A DNA stretch of 64,000 nucleotides, taken from contig NZ_CP071091.1 of assembly GCF_017301635.1 (NCBI RefSeq), positions 2,306,001-2,370,000 on the forward strand, given 5' to 3'. The stretch comes from Myxococcus landrumus. Its GTDB lineage: Bacteria; Myxococcota; Myxococcia; Myxococcales; Myxococcaceae. A model generated the notes under the pieces. The model made no database searches. It worked only from the letters and a program-made list of their open reading frames with translations, and was not told the DNA's origin. Positions 33,784 through 43,600 of this stretch are shown one piece after another. Each line of letters begins with the position of its first letter. Positions within the stretch are counted from its first letter, which is position 1. A program made the position numbers and the translations under genes.

Positions 33784-34160
33784 GGGGTCTCGCGAGCGTT
33801 TCTCTTCATTTCAGTGAAGCCCTGGAGCCGTGAAAACCACGGGCTTACTCCGATTTTGGGCTCACTGGACAATCACGATAAAACAAGAGATGAAGCTATA
33901 GGGCATGCTGCAACTTCGACCTTATTTTCTTTGTTCGCGGCTCTGGAATACAGCGACGTGACTTCGTGCGGCAGCGGGCCACTCGCGTCAGACGAGGGAG
34001 AGATGCTCGGCCAACCTCTCGATGAGGTGGTTTGCCGGAGTCTCGCGCTGCCAGGGGAACGAGGACTTCACAGTCATTTCTTTCGTGAAGTCGCTTGGGG
34101 AGAAAACAACTCCCTGGGCACACGGCACCATCATCTCGAGCCGTCCGCCGGGGAGTACGC
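33784..34160. promoter_or_regulatory. Divergent P450 / NRPS1 control region
   Basis: This 377-bp gap between the divergent P450 and NRPS1 genes is clearly richer in A/T than its flanks, mainly 33,790-33,960. An inverted repeat CCGTG-AAAAC-CACGG lies at 33828-33842, 45-59 bp ahead of the P450 start. GGGGAG (34150-34155) is the likely ribosome site of NRPS1. I see no convincing gene in it; the 135-residue plus-strand frame (33757-34164) reads across P450 antisense. Confidence 0.5.
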
Positions 34161-37100
34161 ATGAATCAGCGCAACGAAAAGTCCGTGGGAGACTTCCACA
34201 ACCTCGTCGACCTGCTGAGCTATCGCGCGCAGGTGCGCGGAGACGCGTTGCTCTACCGCTTTCTTGAATCGGGCGACGTGGACGGCCCGGTGGAAGAGTG
34301 GAGCTACGCGAGGCTGGACGCGCGGGCACGGGCGTTGGGCGCGCAGCTGCGGGCTTCGGGTGCGACGGGTGAGCGTGCGCTCCTGCTGTATCCGCCCGGC
34401 ATGGAGTTCGTCGCGGGCTTCATGGGCTGCCTGTACGCGGGCGTCATCGCGGTGCCGTGCTATCCGCCGGACCCGACGCGCCTGGAGCGCACCCTGCCCC
34501 GCCTGCGCGCCATCGCGCGGGACTGCGGCGCGCGCTACGTGCTCACCACGCAGTTCATCGTGGACATGTCGGAGCTGTTCAAGCCGCAGGCGCCGGAGCT
34601 GGCGGAGCTCCAGTGGATGGCGAGCGACGCGGTGCCGGAGAGCCTGGCGGCGGACTGGCGGCGTCCGGAGCTGGAGGCGAACACGCTGGCGTTCCTCCAG
34701 TACACCTCCGGCTCCACGGGCAATCCCAAGGGCGTGATGGTGAGCCACGCCAACATCCTCCACAACGAGGCGTTCATCACCCGAGGCTTCGGGCTGGATG
34801 CGTCGCGCTCGTCGGGCATGGGCTGGCTGCCCATGTTCCATGACATGGGCCTCATCGGGAAGGTGCTCCAGCCGCTCTACCTGGGCTTCCCCTGCACGCT
34901 GATGTCGCCCATCTCCTTCCTGCAGCGTCCGCTGCGCTGGCTGGAGGCCATCTCCCACTACCAGGCCACGTGCAGCGGAGGCCCCAACTTCGCCTACGAC
35001 TTGTGCGTGAGGAAGGCGACCGAGGAGGACCGCGCGAAGCTGAAGCTGCACAGCTGGGACCTGGCCTTCAACGGCGCGGAGCCGGTGCGGCGCGAGACGC
35101 TGGAGCGCTTCGCGGAGACCTTCGCCCCCTGCGGCTTCCGTCGCACGGCGTTCTACCCGTGCTACGGCCTGGCGGAGACCACGCTCATCGTCACGGGTGG
35201 AACGAAGGGCGAGTCCTACGTCCACGGCCACTTCGTCTCGGACGCGATGGAGCAGGGTCGGGCCGAGGAAGCCGTCGCGGAGGCCCCCGGAGCTCGCACG
35301 CTGGTGGGCGCGGGCATCAGCGCGCCGGACCAGCGCGTGCTCATCGTCCATCCCGAGTCGCGCGAAGTGCTCCCCGCGAACTCCGTGGGAGAGATCTGGG
35401 TCTCGGGCCCCAGCGTGGCGCAGGGCTACTGGGCTCGGCCGGAGGAGACGGCGCACGCGTTCGACGCGAAGCTGTCCTCGGGCGAAGGCCCGTTCCTGCG
35501 CACGGGCGACCTGGCGTTCCTCTCGTCCTCGGGCCAGCTCTTCGTCACCGGCCGCCTGAAAGACCTGCTCATCATCCGGGGCCGCAATCTGTATCCGCAG
35601 GACCTGGAGATGGACGCGGAGCGGGCCCACCGCGCGGTGCGTGCGGGCTGCAGCGCGGCCTTCAGCGTGGACGTGGAGGGCGAAGAGCGCCTGGTCCTCG
35701 CGATGGAAGTGGACGTGCGCGACGGCTTCGATGCCTCCGCGGTGGTGGCGGCCGTGCGTCAGCGGCTCGCCGAGCAGCACACGGTCCATGCGCATGGCAT
35801 CGTGCTGCTGCAGGCGCGCAGCATCCCCAAGACGTCGAGCGGGAAGATTCAGCGCCGGGCCACCAAGGCGGCGTACCTGGCCGGTGAGCTGGAAGTCGTC
35901 GAGCTGTCGGTGGCGGAGACCGAGCCCGTCGCGGCGCCTCCGGCACCGACGCTTCCCCTCAAGGAGCTGCTCGTCACGGCGTCCGAGACGGAGCGGCGCG
36001 CGCACGTGGAGGAGTTCCTCCGGCACGCCGTGGCGCGGACGCTGCGCGTGGATGTCCGCAAGCTCCAGGGCGACTCGTCGCTGGCGAGCCTGGGCCTGGA
36101 CTCGCTGATGGTGCTGGAGCTCCACGGGATGCTGGAGTCGGAGCTGGGCGTGGCGCTCCCCGCCGCCTTCCTCTGGATGAGCCAGACGCTGGAGGCCGCG
36201 GCCGACAAGCTCCTCGAAGCGTGGCAGGGCGTCCGGCCGGACTTCTCGCTCGCGGCGCCGCCGCTGACCGCGGGCCCGCGCGACGGTGAGCTGCCGCTGT
36301 CGTCGGGCCAGCTTCGGCTCTGGTTCCTGGACCGGCTGGTGCCGGACAGCGCGCTCTACAACGTCCACTTCCAGCTCCACCTCAGCGGGCCGCTGGACGT
36401 GGAGGCCCTGCGGCGAAGCCTGGATGCGCTGCTCACGCGCCATCCGCTGCTGAACGCGGCCTTCCCCGAGGTGGAGGGACAGCCGCGCCTCGTGGTGCGC
36501 GCCTCCGCGTCGCTGCCCTTGCCGCAAGTGGACCTGCGATCCGAGAAGCCCGAAGCACGGGACGCGGCGCTGCGACGTCTGGCGCTGGAGCAGGCGCGCG
36601 AGCCGTTCCGCCTGACGGAGGGCCCCACCGTGCGCGCGTCGCTGGTGAGGCTGGGCGACAACGAGCACCGGCTGTTGATGACCCAGCATCACATCGTGAC
36701 CGACGGCTGGTCCGTGGGTGTGCTGGGCCGCGAGCTCGCCGCGCTGTACCGCGCGCACGTCGCGGGCACCACCGCGAGCCTCCCCCCTCCCCGCCTCCAC
36801 TACGCGGACTACTCGCGCTGGCAGCAGGGTCTGGGCCCGCTGCTCGACGGACAGCGTGCGTACTGGGCGAAGCAGCTCGCGGGGCTGCCTCGCCTGGAGC
36901 TGCCCACGGACTTCACGCGGCCTCGCGAGCCGCGAGTCCAGGGCGCGCTGCATCGCCTCACGCTGGACCGGTCGCTGGTGGAGTCGCTGCGTGCCCTGGG
37001 CCGTCGCGAGGGCTGCACGCTCTTCATCACGCTGACGGCGGCGTGGACGGCGCTGCTCCACCGCTACAGCGGACAGGAAGACTTCGCCGTCGGCACGGTG

Positions 37101-40100
37101 GTGGCGAACCGCGAGCGGCCCGAGCTGCGTGACGTGCTGGGCTTCTTCGCGCACACGCTCGCGTTGCGCGCGGACCTCGCCGGACAGCCGAGCTTCCGGG
37201 AGCTGCTCAACCGGACGCGGCGCACGTTCCACGAGGCCCTGGCCCACGCGGACCTGCCGTTCGAGGACGTGGTGGCCTCGGCTCGCGTGCCCCGGGGTGG
37301 CGCGGACAATCCGCTCTTCCAGACGGCGCTCCTCCTGGAAGCGCTCCCGCCCACGGACATGACGGTGCCGGGCATGGAGTGGCGCCCGGTGCTCCCCGTG
37401 CCCGACGGCGCGGTGGAAGGCACGTCGAAGTTCGACCTCCAGCTCTCCCTCGTCGAGACGGCCGACGGCTTGTCCGGCGCGCTCGAGTACCGCACGGACC
37501 TCTTCGCTGCCGCGACGGTGGCACGGCTCGCCAGCCACCTGGAGACGGTGCTGCGCGCGGCGGTGAACGCCGTGGAGCTGAAGGTGGACGACCTGCCGCT
37601 GCTCGGCGCGGAGGAGACACGCAAGCTGCTGGTGGATTGGAACGACCTCACCCCGGCGCAGGCCGACGACGCGGCGCTGTGCATCCATGCCCAGTTCCGC
37701 GCGCAGGCGGCCCGGACGCCCGATGCGGTGGCGGTGGCGGGTGACGATGCGACGCTCACGTACGCGGAGCTCGACGGGCGCGCGAACGCGTTGGCGTGGC
37801 GACTGAGGGACGCGGGGGTCGGCCCCGAGGTGCGCGTGGGCCTGTGCCTGGAGCGCTCGGCGGCCATGGTCGTGGCCATGCTGGGCGTGCTCAAGGCGGG
37901 CGGCGCCTACGTGCCGCTGGACCCGGACTATCCCCGCGAGCGGCTCGCCTTCATGCTGGAGGACTCGGGCGCCGCGGTGCTGCTCACCGAGACGCACCTC
38001 CAGGGTTCGATTCCTCCGGGTCGCGCGCGTGTGGTCCTGCTGGACGATGCGGCCGTGGACGCTCACGAGGTTCGGGATGCGCCGCCCGCATCGGGCACGA
38101 GCGCCGCGGGCCTCGCGTACGTCATCTACACCTCCGGCTCCACGGGACGTCCCAAGGGCGTCATGGTGCCGCACGGAGGCGTGGCCAACTTCTTCACCGC
38201 GATGGACGCGCGCCTGGGCCATCAGCCCGTGGGCTCGTGGCTGGCCGTCACCAGCATCTCCTTCGACATCTCCGTGCTGGAGCTGCTGTGGACGCTCACG
38301 CGCGGCTTCAAGGTCGTGGTGCAGGGCGAGGGCGCGCTGCTCAAGGCGCCGTCCCGCGTCGCGGCGGCCCGGCGCAAGCCGATGGAGCTCAGCCTCTTCT
38401 ACTTCGCGGATGACGCGGAGAAGTCGACGGGCGACCGCTACCGCCTGCTGATGGAGGGCGCGAAGTTCGCCGACCGCCATGGCTTCGCGGCGGTGTGGAC
38501 GCCGGAGCGGCACTTCCACGCCTTCGGCGGGCTGTACCCCAGTCCCGCGGTGGCGAGCGCGGCCATCGCCGCCGTGACGGAGCGCGTGGCCATTCGCGCG
38601 GGCAGCGTCGTGTTGCCCCTGCACCATCCGGTGCGCGTCGCCGAGGAATGGGCGCTGGTGGACAACCTGTCGCGCGGCCGCGTGGGCATCTCCGTGGCTT
38701 CCGGCTGGCACGCGAACGACTTCGTCTTCGCGCCCGAGCGCTACGAGAAGCGCCGTGAGCTGATGATGGAGGGGCTGGAGACGGTGCGCCGGCTCTGGCG
38801 CGGCGAGACGCTGCGGATGCAGGGTGGCGCGGGCGCGCAGGTGGACATCACGTTGCGGCCCCGCCCCATCCAGAAGGACCTGCCGGTGTGGCTCACGGCG
38901 GCGGGCAATCCCGACACGTTCATCACCGCGGGGCGCATGGGCTGCCATGTCCTCACGCACCTGCTCGGCCAGACGTGGGACGACCTGGAGAAGAAGCTCG
39001 GGCTCTATCGCGACGCCTGGCGCGAGGCCGGCCACGCGGGTGACGGACACGTCACGCTGATGCTTCACACCTTCATCGGCGAGGACGCCGCCCAGGTGCG
39101 CGCGGTGGTGGAGAAGCCCTTCCGCGACTACCTGCGCAGCTCCGCCGACCTGATGCGCGGCCTGGGGCGGACGCTGGGCGTGGACCTGGACACGGCGACG
39201 GAGGCCGACCTGGACCGCCTCGCCGCGCAGGCCTTCGAGCGCTACTTCGAGACGAGCGGCCTGTTCGGCACGCCGCGCTCCGTGCGCGAGCGGATGGAGC
39301 AACTCCGCGCGCTGGGCGTGGACGAGGTCGGCTGCCTCATCGACTTCGGCATCCCCGCCGAGACGGTGCTGGCCAGCCTGCCCCGGCTGCACGAGGTGAA
39401 GTGCCAGGCGGACCGCGATGGTCGCCGGGCAAGCACCGCGCGCTCCATCCCGCTCAACCTGCGCGAGCACGCGGTGACGCATCTGCAATGCACGCCGTCC
39501 CTGGCGCGCGCGCTCATGGCGGAGCCCGAGTCCGTCGAGGCGCTCGCCGGTCTGCGCCGCCTCATGGTCGGCGGCGAAGCGCTCCCGTCGTCGCTGGGGA
39601 CGTCGCTGCGTCAGGCGCTCGGCGAAGGGGCGCGGCTGCTCAACATGTATGGCCCCACGGAGACGACCATCTGGTCCTCGACGCACGACGTGCGTGACGA
39701 GAGCGGCCCGGTGGCGTCCATCGGCTCGCCGTTCTCGCGGACCCAGTTCTACCTGCTCGACGCGAAGCTGCGTCCGGTGCCTGTGGGTGTCCCCGGTGAG
39801 CTCTTCATCGGCGGCGCGGGCGTGGTGCGAGGCTATCTCTCGCGGCCGGAGCTGACCGCCGAGCGCTTCGTGCCGGACCCGTTCTCTCGGGAGCCTGGCG
39901 CGCGGGTGTATCGCACGGGAGACCGGGCGCGCTGGCGCGACGACGGCACGGTGGAGTTCCTGGGCCGCGTGGACCACCAGCTCAAGGTGCGTGGCTTCCG
40001 CATCGAGGCCGGTGAAATCGAGGCGGTGCTGAGCGCGAGGCCCGAGGTGCGCGAGGCGGTGGTCGTGGCTCGCGAGGACACGCCGGGCGACGTGCGGCTG

Positions 40101-40628
40101 GTGGCCTACGTGGTGGCTCGCGATGGGCAGACGGTGGACGCGACGGCGCTGCGGGACGCGGTGGCGCTGCGGCTGCCGGAGCACATGGTCCCCTCGCTGC
40201 TGGTGACGCTGCCGGCGCTGCCGCTCACGCCCAACGGCAAGGTGGACCGCAAGGCCCTCCCCGCCCCCACCGCGGCCCGAGCCTCACGCGCGGCCTACGT
40301 GGCGCCGCAGAGCCAGCTCGAGATGCAGATCTCCGACGTGTGGAAGCAGGTGCTCAACGTCGAGCAGGTCGGAGTGGACGACAACTTCTTCGACCTGGGC
40401 GGGCACTCGCTGCTCATGGTGCAGGTGCATGCGCGGCTCAAGACGGTGCTGGGCTCGGAGCTGCCGCTGCTCAAGCTGCTGGAGCACCCCACGGTCAGCG
40501 CGCTCGCGCGCTACCTGCGGCAGGGGCCCGCATCGAATGTCACCCCGGTGGAGTCTGCTCAGGACCGGGCGAAGCGCCAGCTCGAGAGCATGAAGCGGCA
40601 GCAACAGCGCGCCAGGAAACAGGGGTAG
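34161..40628 (+). CDS. NRPS1: FAAL-ACP-C-A(Gly-like, monooxygenase inserted)-PCP
   Basis: A 2155-residue starter synthase. Residues 1-575 are a fatty acyl-AMP ligase (YTSGSTGNPKG from 181; WLPMFHDMGLIG from 222; KTSSGKIQ from 557). An ACP follows (Ser648 in GLDSLM). A condensation domain covers ~705-1140 (HHIVTDG at 843). The adenylation domain starts ~1160, with YTSGSTGRPKG at 1323 and SFDIS at 1368. A luciferase-like flavin monooxygenase occupies ~1406-1746, and the A domain resumes (MYGPTETT near 1830). A PCP ends the chain (Ser2083). Selectivity residues read as DILQMGMIWK, close to known glycine codes. The expected step is loading of a fatty acid onto the ACP and condensation with glycine, which may be alpha-oxidised. 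The basic C-terminal tail (KRQQQRARKQG) may dock PKS1. PKS1 begins 8 bp later. Confidence 0.85.
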   Translation: MNQRNEKSVGDFHNLVDLLSYRAQVRGDALLYRFLESGDVDGPVEEWSYARLDARARALGAQLRASGATGERALLLYPPGMEFVAGFMGCLYAGVIAVPCYPPDPTRLERTLPRLRAIARDCGARYVLTTQFIVDMSELFKPQAPELAELQWMASDAVPESLAADWRRPELEANTLAFLQYTSGSTGNPKGVMVSHANILHNEAFITRGFGLDASRSSGMGWLPMFHDMGLIGKVLQPLYLGFPCTLMSPISFLQRPLRWLEAISHYQATCSGGPNFAYDLCVRKATEEDRAKLKLHSWDLAFNGAEPVRRETLERFAETFAPCGFRRTAFYPCYGLAETTLIVTGGTKGESYVHGHFVSDAMEQGRAEEAVAEAPGARTLVGAGISAPDQRVLIVHPESREVLPANSVGEIWVSGPSVAQGYWARPEETAHAFDAKLSSGEGPFLRTGDLAFLSSSGQLFVTGRLKDLLIIRGRNLYPQDLEMDAERAHRAVRAGCSAAFSVDVEGEERLVLAMEVDVRDGFDASAVVAAVRQRLAEQHTVHAHGIVLLQARSIPKTSSGKIQRRATKAAYLAGELEVVELSVAETEPVAAPPAPTLPLKELLVTASETERRAHVEEFLRHAVARTLRVDVRKLQGDSSLASLGLDSLMVLELHGMLESELGVALPAAFLWMSQTLEAAADKLLEAWQGVRPDFSLAAPPLTAGPRDGELPLSSGQLRLWFLDRLVPDSALYNVHFQLHLSGPLDVEALRRSLDALLTRHPLLNAAFPEVEGQPRLVVRASASLPLPQVDLRSEKPEARDAALRRLALEQAREPFRLTEGPTVRASLVRLGDNEHRLLMTQHHIVTDGWSVGVLGRELAALYRAHVAGTTASLPPPRLHYADYSRWQQGLGPLLDGQRAYWAKQLAGLPRLELPTDFTRPREPRVQGALHRLTLDRSLVESLRALGRREGCTLFITLTAAWTALLHRYSGQEDFAVGTVVANRERPELRDVLGFFAHTLALRADLAGQPSFRELLNRTRRTFHEALAHADLPFEDVVASARVPRGGADNPLFQTALLLEALPPTDMTVPGMEWRPVLPVPDGAVEGTSKFDLQLSLVETADGLSGALEYRTDLFAAATVARLASHLETVLRAAVNAVELKVDDLPLLGAEETRKLLVDWNDLTPAQADDAALCIHAQFRAQAARTPDAVAVAGDDATLTYAELDGRANALAWRLRDAGVGPEVRVGLCLERSAAMVVAMLGVLKAGGAYVPLDPDYPRERLAFMLEDSGAAVLLTETHLQGSIPPGRARVVLLDDAAVDAHEVRDAPPASGTSAAGLAYVIYTSGSTGRPKGVMVPHGGVANFFTAMDARLGHQPVGSWLAVTSISFDISVLELLWTLTRGFKVVVQGEGALLKAPSRVAAARRKPMELSLFYFADDAEKSTGDRYRLLMEGAKFADRHGFAAVWTPERHFHAFGGLYPSPAVASAAIAAVTERVAIRAGSVVLPLHHPVRVAEEWALVDNLSRGRVGISVASGWHANDFVFAPERYEKRRELMMEGLETVRRLWRGETLRMQGGAGAQVDITLRPRPIQKDLPVWLTAAGNPDTFITAGRMGCHVLTHLLGQTWDDLEKKLGLYRDAWREAGHAGDGHVTLMLHTFIGEDAAQVRAVVEKPFRDYLRSSADLMRGLGRTLGVDLDTATEADLDRLAAQAFERYFETSGLFGTPRSVRERMEQLRALGVDEVGCLIDFGIPAETVLASLPRLHEVKCQADRDGRRASTARSIPLNLREHAVTHLQCTPSLARALMAEPESVEALAGLRRLMVGGEALPSSLGTSLRQALGEGARLLNMYGPTETTIWSSTHDVRDESGPVASIGSPFSRTQFYLLDAKLRPVPVGVPGELFIGGAGVVRGYLSRPELTAERFVPDPFSREPGARVYRTGDRARWRDDGTVEFLGRVDHQLKVRGFRIEAGEIEAVLSARPEVREAVVVAREDTPGDVRLVAYVVARDGQTVDATALRDAVALRLPEHMVPSLLVTLPALPLTPNGKVDRKALPAPTAARASRAAYVAPQSQLEMQISDVWKQVLNVEQVGVDDNFFDLGGHSLLMVQVHARLKTVLGSELPLLKLLEHPTVSALARYLRQGPASNVTPVESAQDRAKRQLESMKRQQQRARKQG
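38376..39398 (+). other. Luciferase-like monooxygenase domain embedded in the adenylation domain
   Basis: About 340 residues of LLM-fold (KPMELSLFYF, WTPERHFHAFGG, GSVVLPLHHPVRVAEEW, GRVGISVASGWHANDF) lie between adenylation cores A4 (SFDIS) and A5 (YGPTE). This class of insert is known from some myxobacterial synthetases acting on glycine, where it oxidises the alpha carbon. The matching A domain at 62.3 kb lacks it. Confidence 0.85.
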
Positions 40629-40635
40629 GTCTGTC

Positions 40636-43600
40636 ATGGGGAGTCATGTGGAGTACCAGGGGGACTCAGGACTGGCCGTGGCCATCGTGGGCATGGCGGT
40701 GCGTGTACCTGGGGCGCAGGATGTCGATGCGTTCTGGCGGATGCTGCGCGCGGGTGTGGAAGGCATCACCTTCTTCTCCGACGAGGCACTGAAGTCCCTC
40801 GGCGTGGACCCGGCGTTCCTGGCCAATCCCAGCTTCGTTCGCGCCGCGCCTGTCCTGGAGAGGCCGGGCCGCTTCGACGCGGCCTTCTTCGGCTACGCCC
40901 CACGCGAGGCCGAGCTGCTGGACCCGCAGCACCGCATCTTCCTGGAGTGCGCGTGGACGGCGCTGGAGCATGCGGGCTACGCCCCGGGGCGAGTGCCGGG
41001 CACCACGGGCATCTTCGCGGGCTCCAGCCTGAGCAGCTACCTGCTCTTCAACCTGCTCTCACGCGCGGAGTTCCAGCAGGCCGAGGACACCTTCCCGGCC
41101 ATGGTGGCCAACGACAAGGACTTCCTCGCCACGCGCGTGGCCTACCACCTGGACTTCAAGGGCCCGGCCCTCACGGTCCAGACGGGCTGCTCCACGTCGC
41201 TGGTCGCCACGCACCTGGCCTGCCAGTCCCTGCTCGGCTACCAGTGTGACGTCGCGCTCGCGGGCGGCGTGTCCGTGCACGTGCCCCAGCGCACGGGCTA
41301 CACCTACCAGGAAGGCGGCATCACCTCGCCGGACGGGCACTGCCGCGCGTTCGATGCGAAGGGCCAGGGCACGCTCTTTGGCAGCGGCGCGGGCATCGTG
41401 GTGCTCAAGCGCCTGGACGACGCGCTCAAGGACGGCGACACCATCCACGCCGTCATTCGCGGCTCGGCCATCAACAACGACGGCGCGGTGAAGGTCGGCT
41501 TCACGGCGCCGGGCGTGGAGGGCCAGATGGAGGTCATCGCCCGGGCCCAGGCCATGGCGGACGTGACGCCGGACTCCATCTCCTACGTCGAAGCGCATGG
41601 CACGGCCACGCCGCTGGGTGACCCCATCGAGGTGCAGGCGCTCGATGGCGTGTTCCGCGCCGGCACCGACAAGCGCGCCTTCTGCGGGCTCGGCTCGGTG
41701 AAGACCAACGTGGGCCACCTGGATGCCGCGGCGGGAGTGACGGGGCTCGTGAAGACGGTGCTCTCGCTGGAGCACGCGGAGCTTCCCGCCAGCCTGAACT
41801 ACGAGGCGCCCAACCCGCGCATCGACTTCGCGAACAGCCCCTTCTACGTCAACGCCTCCCTGGCTCCCTGGCCGGCGGGCGCGACTCCTCGCCGCGCGGG
41901 CGTGAGCTCGTTCGGCATCGGCGGCACCAACGCACACCTCATCCTGGAGGAGTCGCCCGTCATCCCGTCGGGGGATGCGTCGCGCGCGTGGCAGGTCCTC
42001 GTCCTCTCCGCGCGGACTCCGACTGCGCTGGACGCGCTGACCACGTCGCTGCTCTCCCACTTGAAGGAACATCCCGAGCAGCCGCTCGCGGACGTGGCGT
42101 GGACGCTGCAATCGGGGCGCAAGGCGCTGGACCTCCGGCGCGTGGTGGTCTGCAAGGACCGGGACGATGCCGTGCGGGTGCTGGAGACGCGGGACCCGCA
42201 GCGCCTCTTCACGCTCGCTCCGAGTTCCTCGACGCCGTCCGCGGTGTTCATGTTCCCCGGCGGCGGTGCGCAGTACCCGGACATGGGCCGAGGGCTCTAT
42301 GCCGCCGAGCCCGCCTTCCGCGAGGCGGTGGACCAGTGCTGCACGCTCCTGCGTCCCCGGCTGGGCTTCGACCTGAAGCCCCTGATGTACCCGGATGCGG
42401 ACTCCGCCGCGACCGCGGGCCAGCGCCTCAAGCGGACCTCGCTGGCCCTGCCCGCGCTGTTCACCGTCGAGTACGCGATGGCGCGCCTGTGGGAGTCCTG
42501 GGGCCTGAAGCCCGAGGCGGTCATCGGCCACAGCCTGGGTGAGTACACGGCGGCGTGCCTGGCGGGAGTCTTCTCGCTGGAGGATGCGCTGGCGCTGGTG
42601 GTGCTGCGAGGCAAGCTCTTCGAGGAGCTGCCTGGTGGCGGCATGCTCAGCGTGCCCATGCCCGAGGCGGAGGTGCGGCCACTGCTCGGCGACGCCCTGT
42701 CGCTCGCGGCGGTGAACGGCCCCTCGCAGTGCGTGGTCGCCGGCACGGTGGAAGCCGTCGAGGCGCTGGCCGCGGAGCTCGCCCGCCGCGAGGTGGAGTT
42801 CCGGCACATCCCCATCGACGTGGCGGCGCACTCGCACCTGGTGACGCCGATTCTCGCGCGCTTCCAGGAGTTCATCGGGACGCTGCGGCGCAACGCCCCC
42901 ACCCTGCCGCTGATGTCCAACGTCACCGGCACGTGGATGACGCCCGAGGAAGCCGTGGACCCGGCCTACTGGACGCGGCACCTGCGGCACACGGTGCGCT
43001 TCGGCGACGGCATCCGCACGCTCGCGGAGCAGCCTCACCGCGTCTACCTGGAGGTCGGTCCGGGCCGCACGCTCGGCACGCTGGCGCGGCTCCAACTCAC
43101 GGGCCCCGGCGCGCCGCCCGTGCTTCCTTCCCTCCGCCATCCGCAGGACCCGGTGGCCGATGAGGAACTGCTCGCCGCCACGCTCGGAAAGCTCTGGGCC
43201 GCGGGCGTGGGCATCGACTGGGCCGCGGTGCGCGGAGACGCGCGGCGGCTGCGCGTGCCGTTGCCCACGTATCCCTTCGAAGGCCAGGACTACTGGCTCG
43301 CCCCCGAGGCGCCCTCCGCCGCACGGCGTGGCAACGCGCGAAAGAACGCGGACGTGGCCAGTTGGTTCTACGTCCCCGCCTGGCGGCGCGCTCCGCTGTC
43401 ACCTCCCAAAGTGGGCGCCGTCACTCCGCGAGACTGGGTCGTGCTCCAGGACTCGACGGGAGCTGGCGAGGCGCTCGTCAATGAGCTGGTGCGCGCGGGC
43501 CATCGCGTCGTGCGCGTCACGCCGGGCACGCATCTCCAGGAGCTGGGTGAGCACCACTTCAGCCTGGACCCGTCGGCTCCCGAGGAGACCTTCTTCCTGT

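Noticed and set aside
33757-34164. 135-residue plus-strand frame in the P450/NRPS1 gap
   Set aside because: It begins inside the P450 antisense, has poor codon bias and crosses the promoter region.
34131-40184. Open frame of ~2000 residues on the minus strand under NRPS1
   Set aside because: It is a by-product of high GC and strong codon bias. The translation is low-complexity (Arg/Gly/Ala/His-rich) with no domain, while the plus strand carries a full NRPS.
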